In this document: piece after piece, positions 22,701-33,889 of the stretch | How positions within the stretch are numbered: the first letter of the stretch is position 1 | Layout: every line of letters begins with the position of its first letter | Assembly (NCBI GenBank): GCA_002049455.2 | Contig: KV919046.1 | Span: 39,337-103,336 of the forward strand | From: Porphyra umbilicalis | Lineage: Eukaryota; Rhodophyta; Bangiophyceae; Bangiales; Bangiaceae | Length of the DNA: 64,000 bases | Direction: 5' to 3' | Notes under the pieces: generated by a model | Told to the model about the DNA's origin: nothing | What the model saw: only the letters and a program-made list of their open reading frames with translations | Databases searched by the model: none | Made by a program: the position numbers and the translations under genes

Positions 22701-25700
22701 AAGCGGCCGGCGCGGCGTCGGAGGAGGCCGCGCTGCTCGGCGGCGCCAAGGGCGCTGGCGCCGGCTATGGTGCCGTTGCCACGGACGGCACAAAGGCGGG
22801 TACCCCCACCGACGCAGCCGCCGCGCCGAGCGGCCGCCTCACCGAGGACGAGTCGCGCACGTTTGGGCGCGTCCGGGTCGGCAACTACACGCTCTACCTA
22901 AAAGCCATTGGCGGCGTCCCAGTCGTGGCCGCCATTGTTGCATGCGCGGTTGCGGCGCAGGCGCTGAGCATTTTCCTCAACTTTTGGCTCTCCCTCTGGT
23001 CCGACGCGTCAGAGGTGGGGGGGACCGACGCCAACAGCAAGTATCTGTTTGTGTACCTGATGCTGGGCGTGGCGAGCGTGCTCGTCACCGCGACGGCAAC
23101 AACGGTGCTGGCGTTGGCGGCGGTGCGGGCGTCGCGGGTCATCCACCGGCGGCTGCTGTTGTCGGTTCTCAAGGCGGTACGTTGGCGGCGGCGACGCGCC
23201 ATGTGGGGGTACTCGCTTGGTTGTGTCTGCTCGGCTGCGGCCTCTTTGGCTTTTTGTGGACGAGGTGGGGGTTGGCGCGTATTTGGTCACTGACGTTGCT
23301 GTTCCGCTTGGTTTCTGTCCCGCCACATGAGTTCCTCGTTGCTGCACTGCCATATGGTGCCTTCCTCTGTTTGTGCCGTTTCCTTTTATGTTGTGCCGTG
23401 CCCCGCCCCAGCCAATGAGCTGGTTTGACCGCACGCCCCTCGGGCGCATCATCAATCGGTTCGTGGCCGACCTGGACAAGGTCGACTCGACCCTCAGCTC
23501 GTCCCTGCAGTCGGTCATGCGCCTCGTCCTCGGCCTCACAGGCACCATCGCGCTCGTCCTGTACACCGTTCCCGCGTTTGTGGTGCCCCTGGCGGCCATA
23601 TCGACCCTGTTTTTCATTGTGCAAGAGTACTATCGTCCTTGCGGTCTTGACTTGCGTCGCCTCGAGAGCGTCTCTCGCTCGCCCCTCATCTCCCACTTCA
23701 CAGAGTCTGTCGACGGCGCAACGACCATCCGCGCCTACAATGGGCAGGCGCGGGCGCGGGCGACCAGTGCCGAGGCCATGGATGAGGTTAACCGCTTTGT
23801 ATTTCTCGGCGCGTCGGCCAACCGGTGGCTCGCCACCCGCTTGGACCTGCTGTCGACGCTCCTGACCTTCTCTGCGGTCACCCTCGTCGTCGTCTTTCGG
23901 GGCACCATCGCGCCCTCCCTCGCGGGCCTCATGCTGTCTTACCTCCTCGGCCTCTCCTCGTCCATCACGTGGGTGGTGCGGCAGGTCACCGACACCGAGT
24001 CACAGATGAGCTCCCTGGAGCGCATTGAAGAATACAGCTCGGACGCGGTGCCTCACGAGGACAACGAGGTTGGTCAGACGGCCGACGACCCGGTGGGCTT
24101 CACGCCCGTCACGCCCATCGCGACGCCCGTGCGGGTGCGCACGGGGTGGCCCCGCACGGGGCGGGTGGAGTTTGAGAATGTGACGATGCGGTACCGCCCA
24201 GACCTGCCGCCTGTTCTCAATGGCGTCTCGTTTGTGGCCGCCCCGGGAGAGCGCATCGGCATTGTCGGGCGCACCGGCGCCGGCAAGTCGTCGCTCGTCG
24301 CCGCGCTCTTCCGCCTAACCGAGCTGGACTCTGGCCGCATCCTCGTCGACGGCGTTGATGTGGCGCAGCTGCCCCTGTCGACGCTGCGCTCGCGGCTGTC
24401 CATCCTCCCCCAGGAAGCGTTTATTTTTTCGTCGACGGTGCGGGGCAACCTCGACCCGCTTGACGAGGCGACCGACGCGCAGGTGTGGGCGGCAATCGAG
24501 TCGGCGGGCCTCAAGGGGTGGGTCAAGAGCTTGGCCACGCCGGTCATTGAGAATGGGGTGTCGGCGGGGCAGCGACAGCTGCTGTGCCTGGGGCGCGTGC
24601 TGTTGCGTGACTCGTCGGTGCTGGTCCTGGATGAAGGTATGTGGCGACCCGGTCTTTTTCCGGTTCTTCTGACACGAGGGCTCGACGTCTGCTGCTCTGC
24701 CGTCTGTGCGTTCCGTTTCCTCGTCGACCTCGGTGACTCACATCTACTCGCTTTGTCTCTCTCCCACTCTTTCCGTGTCCTGGCGTGACCACTGCTCTGC
24801 GCTCCGCCTGCCCCAGCCACGGCCAGCGTGGACGCGGCCACCGACACGGCCGTCGGCAACACGATTGCGACCAAGCTCCACGCCACCACCCTGACCATTG
24901 CGCACCGCCTGCGCAGCGTCATTGATTCGGACAAGATTTTGGTGCTCGACCGCGGGCGCGTCGTGGAGTTTGCGCACCCGGCGGATCTGCTCGCCGACCC
25001 GGCGTCGGCGCTCTCCTCCCTCGTCGACGAGACGGGGCCGGCGACGGCCGAGGTGCTCCGCGGCGTCGCCCGCGACGCTGCCGCCGCCGCGCGCGGTGGC
25101 GACGGCAATGGTGACGACGCGGTGACGCCCGTCAAGTCCCCCCCCTCGCTCGCGGCGGCGGCCGCCACGCTCACCCCCTGTCGCGGCCGCAAGGGCAGCG
25201 GCGGCGCGCACGGGGCCGCCGTCGGCGCCTCCCCCGCGCGCATTGTCCTCGACGCCTACGCGACGCTCCGCGCCGCGATTATGACGGCCGACTCGGAGCC
25301 GACGGCCGAGGCGCTGCGGCACCTCGGCGTGCCGCCGCGCGCGTGGCAGGGCCGCCTCCGCACCTTGGTCGACCGCCTGGCGGTGCTTGCGGCGGAGCAC
25401 TGTGGGGCGTCGGGGGAAGTTAGCGGCGTTGGCCTGGTTGGGGGGGGGTCGGCACGGGCGTCGGGGACGGCTACGTGCCGCCGCCGGTCGGTTCGTTGCC
25501 GTCGGTCTTGACGCGCATGGCGGCGGTAGATAGCGACGGCGATGGGGTGTGGGCGGAGGGGTGTTGTGGCGCGGGGTGGGTGGGGTGTGGTGGCAGCGAG
25601 CCGCAGACGCCCCGCGCCCACTCGCGCCGCCGCCACACCGAGGCGGCGGGGCTGTTTGAGGCGGCGTCGTCGGCCGGGTACACCGACACGGGCGCGCACA

Positions 25701-25810
25701 CGCCGGGGTCCCTGCGGGCCGGAACGAGTTCGGACGACCTGGCGCGGACGCTGCACGAGAGCCGCCGGGGGCCCGTGGGGATGCTCCCGGTGCTGTCGCT
25801 TAAAAAGTGA
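19758..25810 (+). CDS. ABCC/MRP-type full ABC transporter
   Basis: Exons 19758-22018, 22218-23176, 23412-24636 and 24817-25810. This is an integral membrane ATP-driven exporter of the multidrug-resistance-protein class, typically moving organic anions or conjugates. An N-terminal hydrophobic TMD0 is read in three frames separated by C/G runs. Then come TMD1 with YFDWMSG, NBD1 (Walker A GRTGDGKT, signature LSGGQ), an acidic/Gly linker, TMD2 beginning near [30 protein letters not shown], and NBD2 (Walker [10 protein letters not shown], signature VSAGQ, Walker B VLVLDEATASVD, switch HRL). NBD1 has Cys where the catalytic acid follows Walker B ([13 protein letters not shown]) and Asn at the switch His (ATNQL), so it should be ATP-binding but weak in hydrolysis, an exaggerated ABCC asymmetry. 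The start is ATG 19758 in GGCCATGG. The frame changes at six G/C runs (19865-19873, 20073-20084, 20172-20183, 20696-20706, 22541-22557, 25440-25448). The tail is low-complexity and ends in TGA. Confidence 0.9.
22019..22217 (+). other. intron 1 of ABCC gene
   Basis: Donor GTACGTTT directly after LSGGQ, acceptor CTGACAG before [10 protein letters not shown]. It interrupts the NBD1 signature motif, and splicing restores the canonical LSGGQRQRV sequence. Confidence 0.93.
23177..23411 (+). other. intron 2 of ABCC gene
   Basis: Donor GTACGTTG after LLLSVLKA, acceptor CGCCCCAG before [13 protein letters not shown]. The joined LKAPMSWFD matches the conserved ABCC region at this point, phase 0. Confidence 0.92.
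24637..24816 (+). other. intron 3 of ABCC gene
   Basis: Donor GTATGTGG within NBD2 Walker B, acceptor GCCCCAG. The split codon (1+2) gives LDEATASVD, the canonical Walker B and D-loop. Confidence 0.93.
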
Positions 25811-26145
25811 TCGAGGCGTCCCGTCGCGCTCTGCGCGAGTCGCGGCGGAAGGGGGCGTGGGGGGGTGGATCCGCGGCCACGGCGTGGCTCTTGATGTTTT
25901 TTTTTTGTTTTGGTGGTGTGTGCCAATGTCGGGCCTGCGTGTGGGTCAGACCACTACGACGGCTGCAACTACTTACCTGTTCTTTTTTTTTTGTATCTCT
26001 TGGTGACGGCCTCCCCATCACCCAACCTGTAAACTTGCTGTCTACCGTACGCCGATGCCCCGTCCCCTCGCCCATCCGCCGGCGCCCGCCCCCTCCCCCC
26101 CCCCCCCCCCCCCCCCCCCCACACGGGGGTGGCCGCGCCCTCCCC
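25811..26145. other. convergent intergenic region with 26-C run
   Basis: Lies between the 3' ends of the ABCC gene (+) and the kinase-like gene (-). It holds T runs at 25897-25907 and 25983-25992 and a 26-C homopolymer at 26095-26120. Both 3' untranslated regions must lie here; no terminator or polyadenylation signal is certain. Confidence 0.5.
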
Positions 26146-26637
26146 TCACTTTTTGTCCTTGGCGCCCACCCCCTCCCGCCACAGGCGCGCCGACACGCGC
26201 GCGGGCAGCGCAAAGCGCACGCGCCGGCGCCCGTCGGGCAGCTGCAGGCTGCGGCGGAGGCCCGCGAGCGCCGACGTGGGGCGGCTGCGGGGCCCGCCGC
26301 CGCCGCCGCCGCCGCCGCCGTCGTCAGGGGCGGCGGCGGCGGCGGCCGCCGCCGCCACCGCCGCCGCCGGCTCATCGCCGACGCTGCGGCGCGTCGTGGG
26401 CGGCACGGCGCCGCCCGCGGGGCCGGCGGCGGCGGTCCCCGCCACCGCCACCGCCGCCGCCGCCACACCCGCCGCCGCCGCCGCCGACGTTGCCGCCGAC
26501 GCGGCGAGCGGCGGCTCTGAAACGGTCGGGCGGAGGACGACGCGGATGTTGCAGCCGCGGTAGACGCCGTCGGGGAGGTCCACTTTGACGCCGTCGGGGA
26601 GGTCCACTTTGGTGCCGCCGCCGCCGCCGCCGCCGCC

Positions 26638-26671
<34 letters not shown>

Positions 26672-27076
26672 CCGCCGCGGGGCACGGCCGCCGCCGAGAG
26701 CACCACCGACGGCGGTTGCGGCGGGTGCGGCGGGGCGGGCGCGTCGCTGCCGGCGGCGGCGGGGGCGGTCCCCCCCGGGATGCGGCGGACGGCGCGGCCG
26801 GCGGCGGCGCGCGGCCGCCGCGCGTCGGCCCACGGCACGCGCCGCGACGACGCCGTGGCGTCGATTTCGGGGATGGGGGCGGACGCGGCGGCGGCGGCGG
26901 CGGCCGCCGCGTCGCCCGCCCCGCCCCCGTCGGCGGCGGCGGCGGCGGCGGCGAGCACCGCGTCGGCCGCGTCGTAGCGCGTGTCGTCGTCCTCCCCGTC
27001 GGCAATGGCGGCGGGGGCGGGGGTCGGGGGGGAACCCCCCCCCCGCCACCCCCCCGCGGCGGCGACGCCGGTGCGC

Positions 27077-27108
<32 letters not shown>

Positions 27109-28960
27109 GCCACGGTGGCGGCGGCGGTGGCGGCGGCTGCCGCCGCGGCCGCCGCCGCAGCCGCCGCCGCCACACTCTCATCGGCCGACGGCGCCGCCGC
27201 CGCCGCCGCCGCGTCGGCCCCCCGCCGCCGCGCGTCGGCGCGGCGCTCGACGCGCCACGGCGGCGGGGGCGTCGTGCCGGCCACGACCACCACGGGCGGC
27301 GGCGGTGCCGGCGGGGCGTCGGGCGGGGCGCCCCCCCCCGCCGACGCGGCGGCGGCGGCGGGCGCGCCGCGGGGCGCCCCCCCGGCGACCGCGTCGGCGC
27401 GCTCGTGGAGCCACCCCCAGAGCTTGCCCCGCGCGGCGGCGTCGGGGAGCGCCGACCCGCCGCCCGCCTCGGGGCGCACCGACGCCCACGTCGAGGCGCG
27501 GGGGGGGGGCGGCCGCGCGCGGGGGGAGGGGGGGGGTCCCCGCCCCCGCTGTGGTCGTCACCGCCGCCGCCGTTGCCGCTGCCGCCGCCGCCACCGCCGC
27601 CGCCACCGTCGGCGCCGTCGGCGCGGGGGTGGTCGCCGCCGCCGCCGGGCGCGCGGCGCGCCGCCGGCGCGCCCGCCGACCTCCCGCCGTCGCCGGCGGG
27701 CGGCGGGGGGCCCCCCCCCCCGCGGGGCGACGGCGGCGGCGGCGGCGCCCGCGGCGGGGGCAGCTCCCCCTCGGGCGCCGTGTCGACAATCGAGACGGCG
27801 CCGAGGATGTCGGCGGCGGAGACGGACGGTTGGAGGCTCTCCTCGGCGGCGGCGGGGGCGGCCCCCCCCCCCCCGACCGTGTGGCGGCGGCGGGCGGGGT
27901 CCCCCCCCCCCCCCCCCCCCGCCCGAGCGCCGCCGCGGCGGCCCCCCCGAGCGTCGCCGACGCGCGGTGCTGATCGTCGGCCGTGGCCTCCTCCTCAAAG
28001 AGCGCGTACGCTTCCGCGAGGGAGCCACTCACGTCCATGTGGAGCCACGCGCCGCCGCCCCCGCCGCCGCCCGCCGTGGCGGTGTGGGAGCGCGGGGGGG
28101 GGGGGGGTCCGCCGGGGGCGCCGGGGGGGGGGGGGGGGGGGGGACGCCCCGGGCCACGGTGAGGAGGCGCGACGCGCCGGCGGCGCGCCCGCCGGCGGGC
28201 GGCCGGGCGGCGGCGGCGGCGGCGGGCGGCGGTGGGGCGCCTCGGCCGGCGGCCGGCCGGGCGCCGTCGCCGGCGGCCGGCCGGCGGTCGGGGGCGGGGG
28301 GGCGGCGGCCACGCGCGGCGGGCCACCCCCCGCACCCCCCGACGCGGTCCACGAGGTGCTCCCCCCCCCCCCCCCCCCCCCCCAGCTCCCCCCCGGGCGC
28401 CGCCGGCGGCGCCGACGGCACCGCCGCCGCGCCCGTGCGGGCGACCCCCAACCGCCCCGCCAGCGCCTCGACGGCCGACGCGACGGCGGCCATGGACGGG
28501 CGGCCGCGCCACCCTTGTCCCATGGCGGCGGACGCGAGGGAGCGGAGCTCCCCCCGCCCCCCCCCCGTCGGCACCCCCCCCACGGCGGGCGCGCCCCCCC
28601 CGCCACGGCCGCCGCAATGCGCGCCGCGGCGGCAGCGTCGTCGGTCGGGTCGGCGCTGTCGGGGTCGGCGTTGCCCCCCCCCCCCCCCCCCCCCCACGGG
28701 GGCCGGAGCGTCAGCAGCTCCTGCGCGAGCACCCCCCACGCGTACACGTCGCCGGCGAGGTCGCGCTCCCAGCGGGGCACCCGCCGCGTAAACGCTTCGG
28801 GGGGGACGTAGGCGGTGCGGAGGACGCCGCCGGTGCGCCCCATCGTCGAGCCGTGGAGGGCCGTCGCCGCGCCGCCCCCGTCGTCTGCGTCGGGGTCCAT
28901 GCAGCGGGCGAGGGCAAAGTCGGCAACTTTGGCGGCGCCCGCCCAGGGCGGCCGACGCGT

Positions 28961-29007
<47 letters not shown>

Positions 29008-29845
29008 CGCCGCCGTCGTCGTCTGCGTCTGTGTCGGCGTCTGCGTCGTCTGCGTCGACGCTGCCGCCCGCCGCAAGCTCCGCGTCGCTCAACAGCGGCT
29101 CGGTGAGGAGGATGTTGGTCGAACTCAACCGCCCGTGCAGCGTGTGGGCGGCGTGGAGGTGGGCGACCCCCCCGCCACGTCGGCCAAGACGCGGACGGCG
29201 GTGGGGAGGGGCACCCCCCCCGCCCCCCGCCCCGCGTTGCGCGCGGCTGCGAGGCCCGCCGCCAAACTCCCCCCCCCCATGTACTCCATCACCAGCAGCG
29301 ACGGGACGGTCGGGGAGGAGCGGTAGGCCGACGCGAGGCCGACAAAGCCCACAACCGCCGGGTGCGCGCACCGCGCGTACGTGGCGACTTCGGTGGCAAA
29401 GCGGGCGGCGGCGCGGAGCGCCTTGCGCGCCGCCGCCGACGCGGGCGCCGTGCCGGGGGGGGGCGCCCCCGCCGCCGGCAACGCCGAGCGGCGGCGGATG
29501 AGTTTGACCGCCACGGCCGTGGTGCCGTCGAGGGTGCCCCGGTAGATGGCGCCGTACGTGCCGGCGCCGAGGAGCGTGTCGGGCGTCGGCGCCCAGGCGA
29601 GGCGCTCGGGGGGGAGGAGGGGGGGGAGCGCCGCCGCGTCGACGGCGCCGGGCGGCGCCGTGGCCCGGCGGGCGGCGGGGGGGGGGCGGTTTCCCCGTGG
29701 CGCCCCCGCGGCGCCGCGAGGCGCCGACGGGGCCGACGGGGCCGACGGGGCCGACGGGGCCGACGGGGGGCGGGGGTGGCCCACGCGGGCATGGGGGGGG
29801 GGGGGCCGACGCCACGGACGCGAGGAAGGAGTTGGACGGATCCAT
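26146..29845 (-). CDS. protein-kinase-like protein, probable pseudokinase, with long low-complexity tail
   Basis: The start on the minus strand is ATG at 29845 in GGCCATGG (MDPSNSFLASVAS). The kinase domain runs from about 29574 to 28440. Its Gly-rich loop is LLGAGTYGAIYRG, the Lys motif AVAVKLI, and the alphaC Glu lies in ARFATEVATY. The hinge is LLVMEYMGGGSL and the activation-segment end is YVPPEAF, followed by GDVYAWGVLAQELL and GRPSMAAV. The catalytic loop reads HGRLSSTNILL: the HRD Asp is Arg and the following Lys is Ser. DFG is DFA. Binding of nucleotide is possible, but phosphotransfer is unlikely by the usual mechanism. A poly-Gly insert ((CCG)n on the plus strand, 28966-29008) separates the catalytic loop from DFA. 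The C-terminal half is Ala/Pro/Gly-rich with a tandem VDLPDGV and ends in TGA near 26146. Frames shift at several C runs, including the 7-C run at 29167-29173, so the tail sequence is provisional. Confidence 0.72.
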
Positions 29846-31945
29846 GGCCGACGGCCGCCGCCGTACGGCGCGCGGGGGAGGGCGAGAACCACCGATGCGG
29901 GCGGGCCGCGTCCGCGTCTGGTCCGCAGCGTCGCCGACGGCGGGCACGCGGTCGGGTCGCTTCACCGACGCGGCGTGCGGGGACTGACGTCGGCAACGAG
30001 GGGCGGCGCGGTCGGGACGCTCGCAAGCCCCTATAAAAGCCCAGCGCGCGCGTGGCGCCGCCGTCGGGCGGTGCCGCCGCGGTGCACCGATGCACGGGGC
30101 TGGCGGCGCGTGGAAGCGCCCCCCACCCGAGAGCCGTCACGCCGCCGCCGGGACAAGACCACCGACCGCGGCACACCCGCTCGTGCGCGCGTCGTCCCGT
30201 CCCGAGCCGCCAGCGGGGCGCGCGCGCGTTCAGCACGGCTGCTTCCCGGGGCGGCAGGTGACGGGCGGCAACAACACGTCAGCGCCCACCTGGTGGTGGT
30301 GGAGGTGGTACAAAGGCAGGCCCTGCTGCGCGTTGCACCGCGCAGCGCGGCGGGACGACGAGCCGCTGTCTGCCACGTCTGCCGAGCGCTCCCCCCACAG
30401 TGTACAGAGGGGGCCCCCCGCGCCGGCCCGCCGCCCTTCCATGGCCGTACGATTGTGCATACGCATGGCGGTGTGGGGGCGACGCTCGTGCCATGCCCAC
30501 GTCACCCGCACAGGCGGGTAGGACTAACAATAGAGCGCGAGTGGATGGCTAGCCCTGCTTGGCGACGACACCCCGCACGTCGCCCGTCAAGGGCTGCGGA
30601 GGCGGGGCTGGCCGCCGTGCCCAGGCGCTACGGTGGCCCACCGGTCCATTCTGGCTCTGCCAATGGCAGCGCGGACAAGGCATGACGAGGCGCGCCAAGC
30701 AGACCCGCCGGAACAGCAAGGTACAGGCCTGCACAGCATTGCTGGCAGCAGGGCAGGGCGTTTGGTGCTCGCCAGTTCAGGAGACACCGCACGCAATTCA
30801 GTGGCCGTTTTACCAATTGGCCTCTCCATCGCGGCCCGCCAAATCGCGAGCCGGGGAGCACGCCGTTGACGATGGCGGCAAGCGCCGTCGACCTTGGCCG
30901 CCACAGACACTCTCCCCTGCCGCTGGGTCCGTGCACTTTGACCTTCTCCCCCCACCTCCCACACGGTTTGTTTGGCGCGTCTTTCTGTGGAGCAGGCCGC
31001 GGTGAACAGGGAGCAGAGAAGGACCAATGCTATCGGGCAAGAGAGTTCGGGCGCTCGGCCGGACCATTGTGGGTGGTCGCCCTTCTGGAAGCGCACCGGC
31101 GGTGAATGGAGAGCCTTTTATGGGCGGGGGTGAGAGCGTGACGTCACCCGCGCGCGTACCTACACACGTCCGGGTCACGCGTGCACCAAAGGCAATGGTC
31201 AGCATCCCCGTAACACCCGAAGGCTCGCCCGGTCCACGCACTTTTGATGAACATACACCACACGGCTACGTCGCTCTTCGCCACAAATATTGGATTGCAG
31301 CACTGGCTGGGCGTCGCGCCGCGCCTTGGCCAGAAAGGATGGTGACGAGAGCACCGCACTCCGCCCGCCGTCCCCACCACCCAGACGGCGGGCAATCAAC
31401 AGCCGCGGGGAGTGTGTGCGCCCCCCCCGTCGCTCCGCCGGGGGGCTGATGGGCAGCGTTGTTCCCGTTCAACTTCATTCCATACATCGGACGCTGTATA
31501 GGGCAGCCCAGGCTCATGCCTCGTGCGCTACCGGGACGGGCATTGAGGGGTTCCTGGGTGCAATGCTCTGGTCGCAGGCGGCACCGGGGCGTCGCGACCC
31601 ACGCCAGAGGTGCCCGCATGGGACTGCAAACGAAACGGTGGCGCCCTGACTCGGGAAGCCACCGCCTGGCACTTACCCAACACCAAGCCAACGACACCGC
31701 ATCGGCGCAACCGCGGGTCAGCCATCCCGCTGGATTCGCGGCCGCCCTAGTGTCTATTCTACCATGGGGCCCAGTCTACACGGCGCGTGCACGGCGTGCT
31801 CAGACACGTGCTAGCCAATGGGAGCGCTTCGTTCCAATCACACCCCAATCACGCTAATACTTTTAGACCCAAACCGGCCGACCGTGCGATCCCGCACACA
31901 AAGGACTTACGAGCCGAAACAGGCTCATTCGGCGCATTCAAGCCG
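29846..31945. other. intergenic, no supported gene
   Basis: GC-rich to about 30.6 kb and then moderate GC. Overlapping short frames exist (for example 30090-30521, 143 codons), none with a domain. Apart from a TATA-like site at 30032 I see nothing specific. Confidence 0.45.
30032..30039 (+). promoter_or_regulatory. TATA-box-like TATAAAAG
   Basis: A strong TATA consensus on the plus strand in otherwise GC-rich DNA, 187 bp upstream of the divergent kinase-like gene. If functional it would direct transcription to the right, where no convincing protein is seen. The reverse complement does not favour the minus-strand gene. Confidence 0.35.
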
Positions 31946-31999
31946 AACACGTTCACGTGCGCGAGATTTTTTTTTATATCTCGCACACGTGAACGTGTT
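31946..31999. repeat. 54-bp hairpin with T-rich loop
   Basis: Two 22-bp arms starting AACACGTTCACGTG are inverted with one mismatch, separated by a 10-base T-rich loop. CACGTTCACGT recurs at about 32331. It could be a small foldback element or a dyad regulatory site; no gene is adjacent. Confidence 0.7.
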
Positions 32000-32649
32000 T
32001 GGAAAGCAATATGCCGTTTGCGTCTTTTGGCTTTCGCAGAAATGATTGGACGAGAAGGCTCCTCACGACTGGCACCACTCGGATCAAGAGATGGGAGACC
32101 CGTCAGTTCTCGAGAGACGCCTGCTTGGTGCAGCCATGTATGAGCTCTCGCTGCGTCGGTGTCACACGCGTCAGCCAGAGGGGGCATCAGGGGCGGCGGG
32201 ACACGCGTCCCGCCCCCTGGCAGTTCTGACCATAAACTTCTGGCACAGCGTGTTCGTGCGTGCCGTGAAGAAAGACGGCGCCACATCACGTGTTTTTTGG
32301 CGGACTTATGTTCATATTGGCGCCGAATCACGTTCACGTCGCTCGCCGTGTACACTGGGCCTGAGTGCGACTCAATTGAGCCATCCCTTTGACTCATTTG
32401 AGTCTCAACAGAAATCGTCGATCCCAGCGTTCCTACATATGAGAATGGCCGATTTGGTGCCTACGAACTGATGTCGATGCGCTTCCAGAGAAAACTAGGG
32501 GGTGCCAAACCACCGGTTCCAGCTCCACGGAAGGGCAACCCCCTCAGCCCGATGTCTACAGAAAGAAACAGTCTTGAACGCACCAGGAAAGCCTATTTTG
32601 ATGGATCCGACGTCGACCCTCCGCTCCCCCCCCCCCACCAGATGGCGAG

Positions 32650-32770
32650 AAAACGGCGATTTCATCTTGCAAATGCCAGTGACCCCACAGCTGCGCAAAT
32701 CGGCCTCAGCGCTGAGGCCGATCTGGAACCACACTTGGGAGCGCGGGATTTCTGGGAGAACGGCGCAGTG
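32650..32770. repeat. foldback element centred on a 24-bp perfect palindrome
   Basis: ATCGGCCTCAGC and its complement meet at 32699-32722 without mismatch. Flanking sequence continues as imperfect inverted arms out to GGCGAGAAAACGGCG and GGGAGAACGGCG. It shares its AATCGGCCTC core with the element at 33105-33243. Confidence 0.65.
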
Positions 32771-33104
32771 CTCCTTAAAGCGTGGGCCCACGCAAACAGC
32801 AAATCGGCACGTTTTTGACTCCAAGAACTTGTTCGCACCCCTCTCACAGTACCCTGTGGCCCGGTTTTCAGTACAAGTGGTTTGCAACAAGGTTTTGCAC
32901 GGATCGCACTTGTAAAATTCATAACACAAGAAACGTCTCGCGGCGGTGCAGACTGTGTGTGTTCAAGAGAACTCGTTTTCATGCCGCAGGACTGCGCTTC
33001 AGAGTGCGTCAACAACCGCACGTATCGAACCCTGCAAGAAACTTGCGATGAGGGCGCGCCATGCTCTTCGGGTCAAGGTTCTGAAGCACTGATTGGCAGC
33101 TTAC

Positions 33105-33243
33105 AGTCGTTCGCCAATAAATCCCGCACTCCAACTGTTGCAAAATTGTTCCGAATCGGCCTCTGCGGGGTCGTATACGCGTAAAGGCCGATTTGGCACT
33201 CTTTTGCAACTATTGGAGTGCGGAATTTTTGGGAGAACGGCTG
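33105..33243. repeat. snapback repeat related to the one at 32.7 kb
   Basis: About 58-bp arms, each containing CGCACTCCAA, GTTGCAAAA and AATCGGCCT, are inverted around a short GC loop at about 33165-33180 with scattered mismatches. It is a second, diverged member of the family seen at 32650-32770. Confidence 0.6.
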
Positions 33244-33889
33244 TACATATCCAGCCTCTACCCACCGACCGTCAACAGACAAGATCTGGGCGGGGGGAGG
33301 CACACCATTGGCACAAGTGATGACATAGTCTCATCATCGGCGGCCCGGCCCGCTTGAGGACCGCCTATCCTTGGAAATCCTCTCCCCCACCAGCCGGTAC
33401 CAGCATGGCGTGGTTGACGTGTGCTGCGTCACTCGATTTTTTAACGCGCTTGTTTGCGGCCTGCGGCCGCGCCTTTCACGGTGCGTCTTTGAGAGGCCCC
33501 TAAGCGGACCCCTGGTGGGGTCGACATGGATCTTGGTCACCGCTCAGCCATGGCTCGCCCCCCCCACCCCCTCCCATCAATGCCATGCCAACAATGACTC
33601 AATGCCTACAGCAGGCGGTGGCCGCCCTCCGAGACGCATCCCCTGACGCGACCGCGCTGGCGGAGGCGGCGTTCCGGCGGGGCCGCACGATGCTGCTGTC
33701 CCCGCAGCGTCAGCGGCTTTCTTTCGAGTGGGTGCTGGGACGCGCCGGGGTGCAACCGGCCGTGTATTAAGGGGAGGGCCCCCGCTCTTGCGGCCGGCTG
33801 TACCCCGGCGGCCGCGATCCGCAATCACCAACCGCGGCCGACCGAGTGCGCGGTCAATTGCGGCGTCCTCTGTTCTCGTGGGGGTCGAC
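33244..33889. other. leader region of ABCB transporter gene
   Basis: Contains a 61-codon frame at 33585-33770 (MPTMTQCLQQ...) that ends before the transporter frame, and several upstream ATGs. It could hold a non-coding or alternative first exon, but no splice pair joins it convincingly to the transporter. Confidence 0.35.

Noticed and set aside
26716..28811. Plus-strand frames of 470-690 codons across the kinase tail
   Set aside because: Antisense to the kinase-like gene; purely Pro/Ala/Arg low complexity, with stops avoided only because of GC content.
30052..30521. Small gene downstream of the TATA-like box
   Set aside because: The 143-codon frame is Arg/Pro-rich with no recognisable motif, and other frames are equally open.
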